From contig NC_133159.1 of assembly GCF_040802235.1 (NCBI RefSeq), positions 72,667,001 through 72,731,000 on the forward strand: 64,000 nt of DNA. Direction: 5' to 3'. A program made the position numbers and the translations under genes. Below are positions 1 through 11,924 of this stretch, piece by piece. Below the pieces are notes generated by a model that worked only from the letters and a program-made list of their open reading frames with translations, was not told where the DNA came from and made no database searches. This stretch comes from Manis javanica (taxonomy: Eukaryota > Chordata > Mammalia > Pholidota > Manidae). Position 1 is the stretch's first letter, and each line of letters opens with the position of its first letter.

Positions 1-300
1 TGTTGCCAGAAGAATATTTTAGTCTACCTTTCTTTTCAAAACATTGGACTCATGAGCTCAATCTCATTTTATTGAACTTATAATTTCCTGATGTTTTTAC
101 TTAATTTAGTTTCAAGCACATATATATCTGGATGTCTACAAATTATTCTGATAACCTCACCCATAAATGACAATACACCATAGGAAAGTAGGTTTATATA
201 TAAAATGTCTGATCAATGTCAGAATCATCAGATTCCTGAACAATAGAAAAAAGAAACCTGAGACCCAGTAGGAGCAGGATGGCATGCACTCACTAGTCCC
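1..300. other. unassigned AT-rich sequence
   Basis: AT-rich DNA with no recognisable repeat, splice-paired frame or RNA gene. Confidence 0.4.
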
Positions 301-2040
301 TCTTTATTCCTATGACACATTCAAAGGGAGCAGGGAATACAGGGAATGAAAATTCAGACTGTAGGGTGGCACAGGAGCTCAGACTCCAAAATATTTGTAA
401 ATGCTGCCAAAAGCTACTGAGTAGCACAGAGCCATTGACAGGAAGCAGAATGAAACCCAGGAAAGAGAGTCCAGCAGTGGCAAATGTCAGAAATTGAAAA
501 ACAAAATATCAGAAATAAAACACTTCCTGAAGCTCAGATACATATCCTGAGGGCCAGAAGGTATATCCCTTGTCTGAACCACAGGATGAAAGAACAGAGA
601 TGAGCTGAATATCAGAAGCAGCCCTCCTGAGCATGGTTCATTCAGAGAAATGGAGGAATCAGGGCAAACTAAATGTATCTTTGTACAATTCAAAATTTTG
701 AATGTATCTTTGTATGAATCAAAATTCAAGGCATTCAATGAGCAAAATTCAATAAACTCACTAAGTAGCACAGCATTTAATACAAAGATGCTATAAAAAA
801 AGACAAGAAATATAGCAGCAAACTCTATTAACAGAAGAAAAACACCCAACCAACACTACCACAGAGCATATGAAGTTGTGAATGAAGAAAAGGTTTGTCA
901 TGAAATAATAAAAACAATCTCCTCTCCAAGAAGAAGTCACAAAGCAGAAGTGCCAGATCTTAAAAAGGAAATGTTCAAACGGAGGAGATGAAGTGTGAAC
1001 TGTAAGAAACTGCGGTAAAATGTAGAGGGATAATATAAAACCATCATAGAAATTAAAACTGAAAAGAGTTCAAAGACAACAAATACGGAAAACTTAAAAT
1101 AGACATAGAAGATAAAATGAGAAACTCAAATACAATAAAATAAAAATACAGAACTAAAAAGAATTACAGAGAAAATAAGAGCTATGAATGATAGATACAG
1201 AAGATTCAACATACACCTAACTGGAATCCCTAAGAAGAAAATCTGAACAATGGAACAGAACAAACATTTAAAGTCATAATTCATGTAAACTCTAAATAAT
1301 GAGTGTGCTGGGTGAATTTATCCAAAATAGTCAACATGGAGACAATCTAATACAGCTACTGATCTTCAAAGATAAAGAAAGGACACTGAGCAATCAGGCA
1401 AAGATATCAAGTGTGTTATAAAGGAGGAAATACTCAAGGTGACCTTGTATTTCTCTAAAGCAACATTTATCATCAGAAAAATATAACATAATTTAGAAAA
1501 TACTAATGGAAAGAAAACAAGAGCCAAGGATTTAACATCAAATCAAGAGAGGCTTTAAATTTTCAGGCTACAGACAAATTACAACATGCAAGGATTTAGG
1601 GAATACTGTTACCATCCCTCCTTGACTAAACTTCTAGAGACAAAAGAATGGCAGTGAACTTTAATATAGTTAATTGTAGAACCGAGACTAAAAAAAAATG
1701 TGGAGATAGAGTGATATTATAGAATATAAACATTGTATGTCCTGAAAGGTAGAAACTATACTGTCAACAAAAATTGGAAGAAAAATGAGAAAGAAAGTGG
1801 GAGGAAAAGTACACAGATTCCCTCATGTGTAGTATATAAAATCATTTTAGATGACATTCTAATTAATATCTGTACAAATATTTAACAATACAAAGGTAAA
1901 CTCTATAGCTAGGTGATGGTGACAATGTAGGGAAAGAAGAAAAAACAGGATTTTAATTTTTTCATTGCTCATTATAAGGGAACTCATAGACAGTGTCTAA
2001 AGATATGAAGAGCTAAGAATGTCAGATGAGGCTTTAATTG
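300..2040 (+). mobile_element. ancient L1/HAL1 remnant, ORF1 side
   Basis: A-rich plus strand with many short broken frames. Around 1200-1265 the text resembles the L1/HAL1 ORF1 passage that reads 'ACTGGAATCCC(A)GAAG', and around 1560-1640 it resembles the 'caaaagaatggcagtgaac' inter-ORF region of HAL1-like elements. It is heavily diverged and no frame is intact. It probably belongs to the same insertion as the ORF2-like remnant at 4330-7195. HAL1 and an old L1M/L1ME subfamily are both possible. Confidence 0.45.
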
Positions 2041-2140
2041 CAAAAGTAATAGTAAGAACAAACCCACAAACTTTTCTTAATCTCAGTACAAACACACAAA
2101 GAACACAAAATAAGGAAAACAGAAAGCAGGCCTTATGCTA
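2041..2140 (+). repeat. direct repeat copy 1 flanking nested insertions
   Basis: The segment containing 'aaaataaggaaaacagaaa' then 'caggccttat' recurs with mismatches at about 4258-4352. The similarity starts further left ('agaacaaacccacaaac' against 'agaacgaaaccacaaac'). Confidence 0.5.
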
Positions 2141-2254
2141 CACTGCCTTCTCTCCCAGCCTGCACCTATGCTTCCCTACAATCAGTTGACAGAGGCCGAG
2201 AAAGTTCAGGCCTGGTTTACAGATGGTTCTGCATAATATGCACTAAACTCCCGC

Positions 2255-3460
2255 ACATCAGCATTAGGAATTTTTTCTAGATATGTCTCCCCAGGCAAGC
2301 AAAACAAAAGCAAAAATAAACAAGTGGGACTGCATCAAACTAAAAAGCTTCAGCACAGCAGAAGAAACCATCAACAAAATGAAAAGACAACCTTCTGAAT
2401 AGGAGACGATGTTTGTAAATGATATATTGATAAGGTGCTAATATCCAAAATATGAATAAAGAACTCATTCAACTCAATACCAAAAAACAAATGATCTGAT
2501 TTAAAAATGAGCAGAGGACCTGAATAGACGTTTTTCCAAAGAAGACATACATATGGCCAACAGACACATGAAAAGACACTCCACATTCTGATCATCAGGA
2601 AAATGCAAATCAAAACCACAATAAGATAGAACTTCACACCAGTCAGAATGGCTAATATCCAAAAAACAAGAAATAACAAATGTGAACAAAGATGTGGAGA
2701 AAAGAGAACCCTCTCACACTGTGTGTGGGAATATAAATTTGTGCAGCCACTGCGGAAAGCAATATGGAGATGTCTCAAAAAATTTAAAATAGAAATAATA
2801 TACAACTCAGCAATTCCACTTCTGGAAATTTACCCAAAGAAAGCAAAACCACTAATTCATAAAGATATATTAATCCCTATGTTTATTGCAGCATTATTTT
2901 TAATAGGCAAAATATGGAAGCAATGTAAGTTATCATCAATAGATGAATTGTTAAAGAAGATGTGGGCCACTTTTCTGTATCCACATATATATGTGTACAC
3001 ACAATGAAATATTACTCAGCCATAAAAAAGAATGAAATATTGCCATAGGTGATACCATGCATAGATCCAGAGGGTCTTATTCTAAGTGAAATTAGTCAGG
3101 GAAAGATATGATTTCACTTATATGTAGGATCTAAAAAAAAAGCAAATGAACAAGCAAACCAGAAGCAGACTCATCAACATAGAGAATGGACTGCTGGTTA
3201 CCAAAGGGGATGGGGATGGGAGAATAGGTGAGATAGGTAAAGGGGATAAAGAGGTACAAACTTCAAGTAATAAATTAGTCTCAGAGATGGAAGTACAGCA
3301 TAGGAAATATAGCCAATAATATTGTAATCTCTGCATTTTGACAGGTAACTAATCATGGTAAGCATTTATTAGGATATATCATAGTTGAATCACTGTTTTA
3401 AACCAATATAATAAATTGTATATCAACTATATTTCAACTAAAACATTTTAAAATACATGT
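2255..3460 (+). mobile_element. L1 3' end (ORF2 C-terminus and 3' UTR), 5'-truncated
   Basis: The plus strand reads through the conserved L1 ORF2 C-terminal region: 'aagtgggactgcatcaaact', then 'atggccaacagacacatgaa', then 'gcattcctatgtttattgcagc'-like text near 2870-2900. The 119-aa frame at 2648-3007 carries the L1 'IFIAAL..IGKIWKQ'-type tail. The 3' UTR ends in the classic 'attgtatatcaactatatttcaact' type of terminus near 3450, typical of L1MA-type elements. No intact ORF. It is younger than the L1 relic it interrupts. Confidence 0.88.
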
Positions 3461-3764
3461 ATATAGCAAATATCTTTGTTTCCTTCTCTCTTTTAGTCCC
3501 TTATTTAACATAAGATGTATTGACATTATACTACAGTATTTAAATATTGTCAAGTTTATATCATTGTATTTAAGTTACAGGAAAAGAGTAAACATCACTA
3601 AAGGATATTACTCCTATTCTGGGAAAGGCACTAGTATATTTTTGGTTGTACTCAAGATAGTCTTACCATGTAGGCAAAATTATGACTTCATTATGATTTT
3701 TATTTGGAGATTAGGTATGGTTTAAGGAGATTGATATGGGTGCCAAATTGACAAGGGGTGGACT
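3461..3764. other. unassigned AT-rich sequence
   Basis: AT-rich spacer between the L1 3' end and the MLT2 LTR. Nothing recognised. Confidence 0.4.
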
Positions 3765-4215
3765 TACGATGGTTACTTTTATCTGTCAACTTCACTATCA
3801 TGGGGTGCCCAGATATTTGGTTAAACAGTATTCTGGGTATGTAAACTAGTGAGTTTCTAAAAGAGATTAACATTTGAATTGACAGCATAAAGCAGATTGT
3901 CCTTCCCAGGGTGAGTGGGTCTCATTCAATCTGCTAAAGGCCTGAATAGAACAAAAATGATGAGTAAGGGAGAACTGGCTCTCTGTCCTTGAACTAGGAT
4001 ATTAGTCTTCTCATACCTTTTGACTCAGCCTCCGATGGAACTTAAACCATCAACTCTCCTTGTTTATAAGCCTTTGGCCTCAGACTGGAACTCATACCAC
4101 TGACTCTCCCAGCTCTCCAACTGTCTATATGAAGATCAGCTTCCAGAATCATAAGCCAATTCCTCAGATATATATCCTATTGGTTCTGTTTCTCTGGAGA
4201 ACACTAAGTCATATT
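3765..4215 (-). mobile_element. MLT2-type ERVL LTR (solo)
   Basis: On the plus strand the sequence runs 'ggttacttttatctgtcaac', 'ggggtgcccagatatttggt', 'ctgaatagaacaaaaatgat', and ends 'ttggttctgtttctctggag' plus 'aacactaagt'. This is the reverse complement of the MLT2 LTR consensus, which opens with the CAGGGTTCTCCAGAGAAACAG-type terminus. No internal ERVL sequence adjoins it, so it is a solo LTR or a fragment. A second copy lies at 52855-53172. Confidence 0.8.
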
Positions 4216-4254
4216 TATGGAGAACTAAAAGTATCGAATAAAGCTGTAACTATA

Positions 4255-4352
4255 AAAATAACAATGAGAACGAAACCACAAACATTACTTAGTACCAAGA
4301 GAATCATATGCTGAAATCAAAATAAAGAAAACAGAAAACAGGCCTTATCCTA
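4255..4352 (+). repeat. direct repeat copy 2 flanking nested insertions
   Basis: This matches the segment at 2041-2140 with scattered substitutions; 'aaaataaagaaaacagaaa' and 'caggccttat' are shared. Together the copies bracket the L1 3' end and the MLT2 LTR. Confidence 0.5.
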
Positions 4353-7195
4353 AAGACCTAAAAACAATCTTATAAATGCAAGAAATATAAAATAATAAAA
4401 CTAAGTTTAAACATGCCTGTCATACTGATAAACATAAGTAGGCTTCAGATCAGATTATTAAACCCACTCTATACTGTCTTTAAGAAAACCACCTAAAATA
4501 AAATAATTCAGTATGTCTAGCAGTAGAAGAATCGTATACCATTCTTGGTTAAAAAAGAAAAGAAAGCAAAAGTTACAATCTAATATCAGAGAAGGCAGGA
4601 CTCAGGTTCAAAAGCATTAAATGAGGCAAAGAAAGGAACTTTATAACACCAAGGGTAATTCATAGTAAAGATATAATATTTATGATTATTTATACACCAA
4701 GTAACTAGAGGATATACAATGAGAAATAAAAACTTACAAATTATAGGAAGCTTTAATTCACCTCTCTCAGGCCATGACAGATAGAGGGAAAAAAATAAAG
4801 GATATGATATAAATGACCTATGTAATACAATTAAATGGACTGATCGGATTGTAAATATCACATTCTCTATCCTGAAAAAAGAGATTACGCCTTCTCTTCT
4901 GCCTATGAAACAGAAATTCATAATATACTTAAGATACAAAGAAAATCTCAAAAGTTACAGAAAGTAGAAATGATATGGACATTTTCTGGTCACTATTCAA
5001 TCCTACAAATTAATAAAATCAGAAAACAAAGTCAGTATCTTGGGGTTAAAAAAAAATCTTAGTTAACTCTTGGATCAAAGAGGAAAATTCAAAACTAATA
5101 TTTCAGGACATCTAAAAAACAATTAGAAAATTACATATTGTTGAAGCAACACAGAGAAAAACCATGGCCTTAACTTCTTCTGTTACAAACATGAAAGACT
5201 GAAATAAAGAAATTGGGCATTCAACTTAGGAAGTTAAAAAAGAAATAAAACAAAATGAAAGAAGGCCAAAAGAAGGAATCAATAAAGACAAAAGCAAAAC
5301 TTAAGAAGCTGAAAGACAAAAACTGAAAGCTGGTGTTTTGAAAACAGTCGATTAAGTAACAAAACTCTAGCTAATTTAGTCAAGAAAAAAATGAAAAATG
5401 TGCTAATAAAGTGATGAGGGAGAAATAGCCACAAAATGAAAACAAAGTCTTAATAAATTGGACTATTTTCTCAAGAATTAAAATACCAAAACTGGCCTTA
5501 GAAAAGACAAAAAGTAAACAACACAATTTCAACAGAGAGAAATCTGTCAAAAAGTTACTGCTGTCTCTTGCCCATTTTCCCCAACCATAAAATCAGGTAG
5601 AAATGATTACTCAGAATAATTCTCAAAAAATTTTTCAAAAAAAAACCAATGCAATTTCCAATGCAATTTAAGCTGTTTTGGAGAATAGAAAAAGAATTTC
5701 AGATTCTTTTTTGAAGCAACCAGGACACTGATTGTAAAATCTAACAAAACACATAAAAAGAAAATTATCTCCAACTTCATGTATGAATATTGAAGAAAAC
5801 TCCTAAGTAAATCCAGTAGCACATTAAAAAATAGTACATCATTTCTAAGTAGAATTTATTTTAAGTTTACAAAGGAGTTCAATATTAGAAAATCTATTAA
5901 TCTATAGATACACTCTTTCAGTTAATAGGCATAAGAAAGAGAATCATATATCATCTTCATATATGCTAAAAAGGTATTTGACCAAATTCAAGATCCACTC
6001 TTGATGAAATTCTTAAGAAAATATTCATAAATAGATACTTCTTTAAATACTAAAATGTTTTTATTTCAGCCACAAATTGTTATTACTTTTAAGGGGGAAA
6101 CACAAGCATGTACCTACTCAGGAACAAGGCAAGAATGGCCCTACCACCACTATTATTTAACACTGCACCAGATGCTAGCAAATGCAATTACACAAGAAAA
6201 AAAAATTAGAGATGGGAAGTTTAAAGAGGAGATAAAACTATTACTATATGCAGAGCACATAATAACATACCTAGAAAACCCAAGGAAGTCAACTGAAACA
6301 CTACTACACACAAAAAAATCCAGTAAATTAGAAGGTGTAAAATTAACATACAAAAATTTTCATATACATACTATTAGTTGAAAACATAGTGGAAGGAAAG
6401 TTCCCATTTCTAGGTAAAGGATCTAAAAGAAATGTTCAAGACCTAGTAGTCTAAAGAAAAAATTATTAAAATATTCTTTAAAAGACAAAATGGAGTCTTG
6501 GACAAATGTAAAGGATTTTGGATAGGAACAGTATCATAAAGCTGTCAATCCTCCCTAAATTAATTTTTAAATTTAATGTTATTTCAGTAGACATAAAATT
6601 TAGGTTTTTTCAGAACTAGATCAAGTGATTTTAAAATTTACATGAATTATAAACAAAGTCAGAAATCTCTGCCAAAGGAGAGCACTACAGAGGGATTTAA
6701 CTTGTCAGATACTCAGTAATTAATAGAGTATACTATTGACACATGCATAGGCCAACAACAAATGCAATATAATATATAGCCAGAAATAAATGTAAATACA
6801 TACAAAGCTTTACTATATAATAAATTTGATAATCTCAAATCAGTGAGAAAAAGAAGTAATATCAATGAATCATCTGGGAACAACCAGAAAACCATGTAGA
6901 GAAAAAAATATGGCTTGATCTATACCTGACATCATAACCTGAGATAAATCCCAAGTGGGCCGGGAATCTATCCTATTAGATACAAACACATAAGAATAGA
7001 ATAACACTTTATTCATTGAAGCACTGAAACAATATACTGGCAACAACCTAAATGTTCGCCAAGAGGGGACAGAATAAATATACTAATAATATACCTATAA
7101 AAGGGAATACTATAATTTTGTATAAAATAAGGTATTTTATACCAATATATCACAAGACTTCACCTTCTTAACTACATTAAAGCAAGAAGCAGTAA
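4353..7195 (+). mobile_element. ancient L1 ORF2 and 3' UTR remnant
   Basis: Decayed L1 ORF2. At 6100-6300 a fragment still shows the RT landmarks in order: a GTRQ..P block, then a LANAITQEKKIRDGKFKEE-like stretch, then a YAEHIITYLENP-like stretch in place of the [12 protein letters not shown] catalytic block, so the catalytic Asp pair is lost. At 6995-7120 the 'aacctaaatgttc' and 'ggggacagaataaata' text matches L1 3' regions. It is interrupted on the right by the LTR at 7198. Confidence 0.75.
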
Positions 7196-7197
7196 AT

Positions 7198-7612
7198 TGT
7201 TGTGGATAAAATTATAGTTTCTGTGGGCAGGATTCCCACCTAGTTGCGGATGACTAGCTCACTGTACACCTGTGGGCAATACATGGCTGTTGACTCTATA
7301 AAAAGAGCTCCCACTGGGCGCAACACGGTGGCAGGGCTGCAAGGCTGCAGGAGAGCAGAGCAGAGGCTGGAGTGGTGGCAGCGCCGAGGACAGAGGCCCA
7401 GAGGACGGCTGTGTGAGATGACTGTGCAGAAAGAAGAGCCCAGAGGCAGAGACCGGCTTGCTGCCTGCAGACTTGCTCTGAGTGAATGGGATTCTAGTGA
7501 CTGACCTTCCACTGGAAATAAAGTTGGGTATAACCCTTTCACCCCAAGAACATTTTGCTGTCATTTTCTTTGGTCACATTGAATCCATAGCGAACTTGCC
7601 TGGCTCCATACA
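7198..7612 (+). mobile_element. LTR, copy 1 of an inverted pair
   Basis: An LTR-like unit opening TGTTGTGG and closing ...CCATACA. It contains a TATA-like box (ctataaaaagagctcc at about 7298) and an AATAAA-containing segment (ggaaataaagttgggtataa near 7514). It aligns along its full length with the reverse complement of 7804-8222, for example 'gcaaggctgcaggagagcag', 'gccgaggacagaggc' and 'gggttatacccaact' on the opposite strand. Apparent long frames on both strands here are GC-rich LTR artefacts. Family name unknown to me. Confidence 0.7.
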
Positions 7613-7803
7613 TGCTTATATGTTTATATTTAAATCAGATAAACAAATACTTATTCAAAAGTTAATACATATTTTTAAATGACAGAAGTCCTAATCTAAT
7701 TATAACCAAAGGCTGAAATAGGAAGGTATGAACAATTTGCCAACTAACAGAGATAAATTTATTTTACTAGAAAGTCTGCCTATAACTTTTGTAAATAAGT
7801 ATG

Positions 7804-8222
7804 TGTTGCCAATGGGTTTCAGCCCCGGGAAAGTTCACTATGGATTCAGTGTGACCAAAGAAATGATAGTAGAACGTTCTAGGGGTGAAAGGGTTATACC
7901 CAACTTCATTCCCACGGTGGCAGGTCAGTCACTAGAATCCCATTCACGCAGAGCGAGTCTGCATACAGCAAGCCGGTCTCTGCCTCTGGGCCTCTCTGCC
8001 TGCACAGCCATCCCAGCCTCTGTCCTCGGCACTGCCACCACTCCAGCCTCTCCTCTGCTCTCCTGCAGCCTTGCAGCTGTGTCACAATGTCGCCCAGAGC
8101 ACTGAGCAGGGCTCTTTATATAGAGTCAATAATGAGGCATTGCTCACATGTGTGTAGTGAGCTAGCCAACCAGGACCAGGTGAGAATCCTGACCACAGGA
8201 ACCTTGACTTTATCCACAATAT
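7804..8222 (-). mobile_element. LTR, copy 2 (inverted)
   Basis: Reverse-complement partner of the LTR at 7198-7612. Read on the minus strand it has the matching TGTGGATAAAG start region, a TATA box (ctctatataaagagc), the same central GC-rich block, and an end at ...GGCAACA. There is no internal retroviral sequence between the two copies, only about 190 bp of AT-rich DNA. I found no convincing target-site duplication for either copy. Confidence 0.7.
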
Positions 8223-8384
8223 CACCTTAAGAGGAAAATGCATTCCTGATCTCTGCAGCCCAGGCCACCTTCCTGTGTTATATGCACACATATATACTCC
8301 CTGTACTTCTTTGAAACAATTATCATAATTGGAGAAATCAATTCATAATAAATTGTTCAGTGGATATCTTCCACCCTAGAATGT
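8223..8384. other. unassigned
   Basis: No recognised element. Confidence 0.4.
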
Positions 8385-8490
8385 AAGCATCATGAGGACA
8401 GCAGCCAGGATTGTCCTGTTTACTAATGTATCTTACAGTGTTGACACATAAGAGGTTCTCACTATGTTAAATGAAGGAGTTGGTATGTTT
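8385..8490 (+). repeat. L2 LINE 3' fragment
   Basis: 'agaatgtaagcatcatgagg' followed by 'gtgttgacacataagaggtt' and 'tgttaaatgaagga' follows the L2 3' end pattern (start of promoter-less tail, 'tagaatgtaagctccatgag'). Confidence 0.65.
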
Positions 8491-9625
8491 TAAAATCTAA
8501 ATGTTTTATTTCTACTTTATTCAAAGAGTCATCATTGCTATGAACATCTCACCATTTTGTTGCTACTTAGGGGTTGAAAAAGATGATTTCTGACATCCCC
8601 CAGCTGTGTTGCTTCTCACAGGTATCTGTAATTTGAGAAAAAGGGCTAGAATAAGAGCCCATTTGCTGGGGACCTTAGGGGTTTCAAAAGCTTAATGATG
8701 TGATCTTGAAAAAAGTTTGGACTTTTCCCTTTTTCACTCTCCCCTTCTTCATTTACTAAGAGAACTTCCCATATTCATCAAGTTTGGGCTAGCCTAATGG
8801 CCACTCCAGTTAAAGATCACATTTTCCATCTTCCTTTGACTCTTAGTGAGGCTTTGAGTCTTGGTTTTAGCTACCAGGTTTTAGCAAAAACTTCTGCTTC
8901 ATGTCCTTCAAAATGAAGTTGCTTCCCCTCCATGTTTTGTGTTTTTCTTTCCCGGGTCCTGGAACACAGCACGACACAGCTGAAGACAACTGAAGCAAAT
9001 GCCTTTAAGCTAGAGAGAGAGCCGAAGGGAGCAGCTGGCAGAGTGACCCCACCAGCATGGTCAGTAACAGAAAAGTCATGCTGACACAATTCTGAGCCTA
9101 ATTCCAGAACTGTGCCTGAAAGGACAAGATTTATGGTCAAGGAATGAGTTTAAGTGATATAGTTGACAAGTAGTCAAAAGAGATCAACTTTCAGTTATTA
9201 ATATTCTGAGCCATATGTGAATGGACTAGGAACCAGATCTTGGAGTTATAAACATTAAGACTTGTTCTTTCCTTTTTGTCAATTTAAACACCAAAAGCAC
9301 TTTAAGCAACCAAAGAAACATGAATATTTTAAAGGAAAGAGATTGGAGTGAACCTGTCTCTTTTACTATAATGTTGGGATATTTCACATTCTTTCTCATG
9401 TTTTACTTAGTTTGAATCCAGTGTTTTCTGCAATTTTAAAACTTTCCTCAAAGGCACTTCATTGTGAGTCAGCAAGGTATGCAACCTTCACAGATTTTCA
9501 CATAACTGAAAATTACTACTTCACTATTTAAAATATTTTTATCTTATTTTTGTCAGAAACCTTTCTATAGTCTATTACATTCTCACCTGCCTTATTAAAC
9601 AGAAGATACTATCCTCAGTTATCTC
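8491..9625. other. unassigned, possible old repeat at 8790-9130
   Basis: No gene seen. The stretch 8790-9130 ('gatcacattttccatcttcc') resembles the 'gactacattttccagcctcc' class of old mammalian interspersed repeats, but I cannot name it. The 89-aa minus frame at 8871-9140 has no domain and no splice support. Confidence 0.35.
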
Positions 9626-9629
9626 AGTG

Positions 9630-9740
9630 GATACTCATCACTAGTCAATGCTTTGCAGAGTGAAATTCTAACTCCTTTTCAAAGTTCTATCCTCTTCCTA
9701 TACTATTGGCAATCGCTTTTCATTGAGACTCCATCATGTA
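9630..9740 (+). repeat. L2 LINE fragment
   Basis: 'agtgaaattctaactccttt' and 'caaagttctatcctcttcct' resemble the L2 segment that reads 'gtccaaactccttagc...ttcaaggccctccacaatct'. Strongly diverged. Confidence 0.45.
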
Positions 9741-10024
9741 TGAGAATGCCACATCCTCTTTGCAAATGTATTTTTATAACTTATCAAACTTAATTCAAGT
9801 TGTCTGTTGAGTAAAATCAAGCAGGCTCTGAAAGAGGGTTTCTAAATTCACCTATGAACTAAGGATTTCACTTATTCCAGTAAGCTAGAGTGCTGTGGCT
9901 TGTCAAAGCCATTCCAGCATGCTTTTAAAAAAACTTTGGGGTGCATATTTATGTACCAGAGTCTGCCAGTTACAGACATCTGACCACCAATAGAGAGTGG
10001 TTTTACTATGCTTTTAGATGCAAT
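9741..10024. other. unassigned
   Basis: Nothing recognised. Confidence 0.35.
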
Positions 10025-11905
10025 CTTTTTTTAAAGTTTTATTGAAGCATAATTGATGGATTATAAGCTACATATATATAAAGCGTATACTCCTGTAAAT
10101 TTTGATATATGTACACACCCATGAAAACATTATTCCAATCAAGATAATGAATATATCTATCATCCCCCAAAGTATCTTCAATCTCCTGTGTGATTCTAAA
10201 ATCCAGATCCATAGGAAACTATTGACCCCCTTCTGCCACTATAGATTATTTTGCATTTTCTGTAATTTTAAATAAATGTAATCATACAATATGTATTCTT
10301 TTTTTAAACCATTTCTTTTTCCACTCAGCATAATTGGGATTCATTTTTTCTGTAGTATATATCAGTAATTCATCCCTTTTTATTACTGGGTAGTAGTATA
10401 TAATGTAGCTATACCACAGTTTATCTATTCATCTGTTTATAGACATTTGGGTTGTTTTCAAGTTTTTAGCTATTACCAATAAAGCTGCTATGAACTTCTA
10501 TGTGCAAGTGTTTGTATGGTGCTATGGGCTGAACTGTTGTCCTTAAAACTCATATGTTGAATACTTGTCCCCATCACCTCAGAATATGACATTACATTTG
10601 GAGAGAGAGAGCCTTAAAAGAGGTGATTAAGTTAAAATGAGGCCATGAGGGTGGGCCCTAATCCAGCCTGGCTGGTGTCATGAGAGGAGATTAGGACACA
10701 CAGGGAGACACCAGGGAGCAGCCCACACAGAGAAAAGGCCATGTGAGGACACAGCCAGAGGGTGGCCAGAGAGGCGTCAGAGGAGAGACCAACCTGGCTG
10801 GCACTTCCGTCCAACACTTCCAGCCTCCAAAACCATAGGAAAATGGATTTTCTATTTAAACTACCTAGCCTGTGGAATTTTGTTAAGGCAGCCCTAGCAA
10901 ACTAATACATGGACATACACTTCCATTTCTCTTGAAAAAATACCTAGGAGTGAAATGAAGGGTAATAAAAGTCTTCTTAGTAAACTGAGAACTGTTTTTC
11001 AAAGTAGTTGTGCCATATTATATGCCCAGCAGCAGCATATGAGTGTTCCAGTTCCTTCACATCGGCGAGTCAGTCACTTCACTCCAGTGGTTTTAATAAT
11101 GTGTAGTGCTAGTTCACTGTGGTTTAACTGCATGTTCCTAGTGACTAATGATACTGAATATCTCTTCATGTGCTTATTTCCCATGCGTGTTATCTTCTTT
11201 GGTGAAGTGTCTGGCCAAATTTTTTGTCCATGTTTAATTAGGTCATTTGTTTTCTTATTACTGAATTTTGAGAGTTCTTTATCTATTTAAGTTGCAAATT
11301 TTCTAAATATATCAGATAAGTGATATACTACATACATGATTTGGAAGTATTTTCGCTGTAACTTCTTTCTTTTGAGGAACGTAAGCTCTTAATTTTGATG
11401 CAGTCCAATATATCTTTTTTTTCTTTTACAGATCTTGTTTTCAGTGACATACCCAAGAATCTTTGTTTGATCCAAGGCAGCAAAGATTTCCGTTCCTATG
11501 TTTCCTTTTAGAGGCTCTATAGTTTTAGGTTTTTCATTTAGGTCTATGATCCATTTTGAGTGAATTTTTATAAATGGCTTAAAATATAGATTGAGGTTCA
11601 TTTTTTTCCCTCAACATTTGTTAAAAATACTATTGAAAATCATTTGTCCATAAGTTTGTGGGCCTACTTCTGGACTGTATTTTGTTCCATTGATCTATTC
11701 CTCTATCCTTAAACTAGTGCCACACTGTCTTGATTACTGTAACATTTTATTAGCCTTAAAATCAAGTAGTGTTAACCCTCCAACTTTGTTCTTTAATAAA
11801 GTTGTTTTTGGCTACTCTAGGTCTTTGCATTTCAATATGAATTTTCAAATTGGTTTATTATGGGATTATGATAGAGACTGCATTAAATCCTTAGAGTCAG
11901 TTTCA
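10025..11905 (-). mobile_element. L1 ORF2 C-terminus/3' region, antisense, split by an MLT1 LTR
   Basis: The plus strand shows the reverse complement of an L1: 'agttttattgaagcataatt' at the left end, 'ccatttctttttccactcagcat', 'ctattaccaataaagctgct', then after the LTR 'ttccatttctcttg', 'tttaggtctatgatccatttt' and 'gttccattgatctattcct'. The text resumes cleanly after 10909, so the LTR at 10520-10909 is nested. All frames are broken. Confidence 0.85.
10520..10909 (+). mobile_element. MLT1-type MaLR LTR (ERVL-MaLR), solo
   Basis: Begins TGCTATGGGCTGAA and ends ...AACTAATACA. It contains the MaLR landmarks 'aactcatatgttgaa', 'gagggtgggccctaatccag', 'aaaaggccatgtgaggacac' and 'cagcctccaaaaccatagg'. 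It is inserted in the antisense L1. Confidence 0.85.
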
Positions 11906-11924
11906 ATTAATTGATTTGTTTTCC

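Noticed and set aside
312..849. 61-aa plus and 120-aa minus frames
   Set aside because: They lie in ancient L1/HAL1-like sequence with no domain, start context or splice support.
7240..8105. Several 86-125 aa frames on both strands
   Set aside because: All sit inside the inverted LTR pair. GC-rich LTR interiors lack stops by composition, and mirror-image frames recur in both copies.
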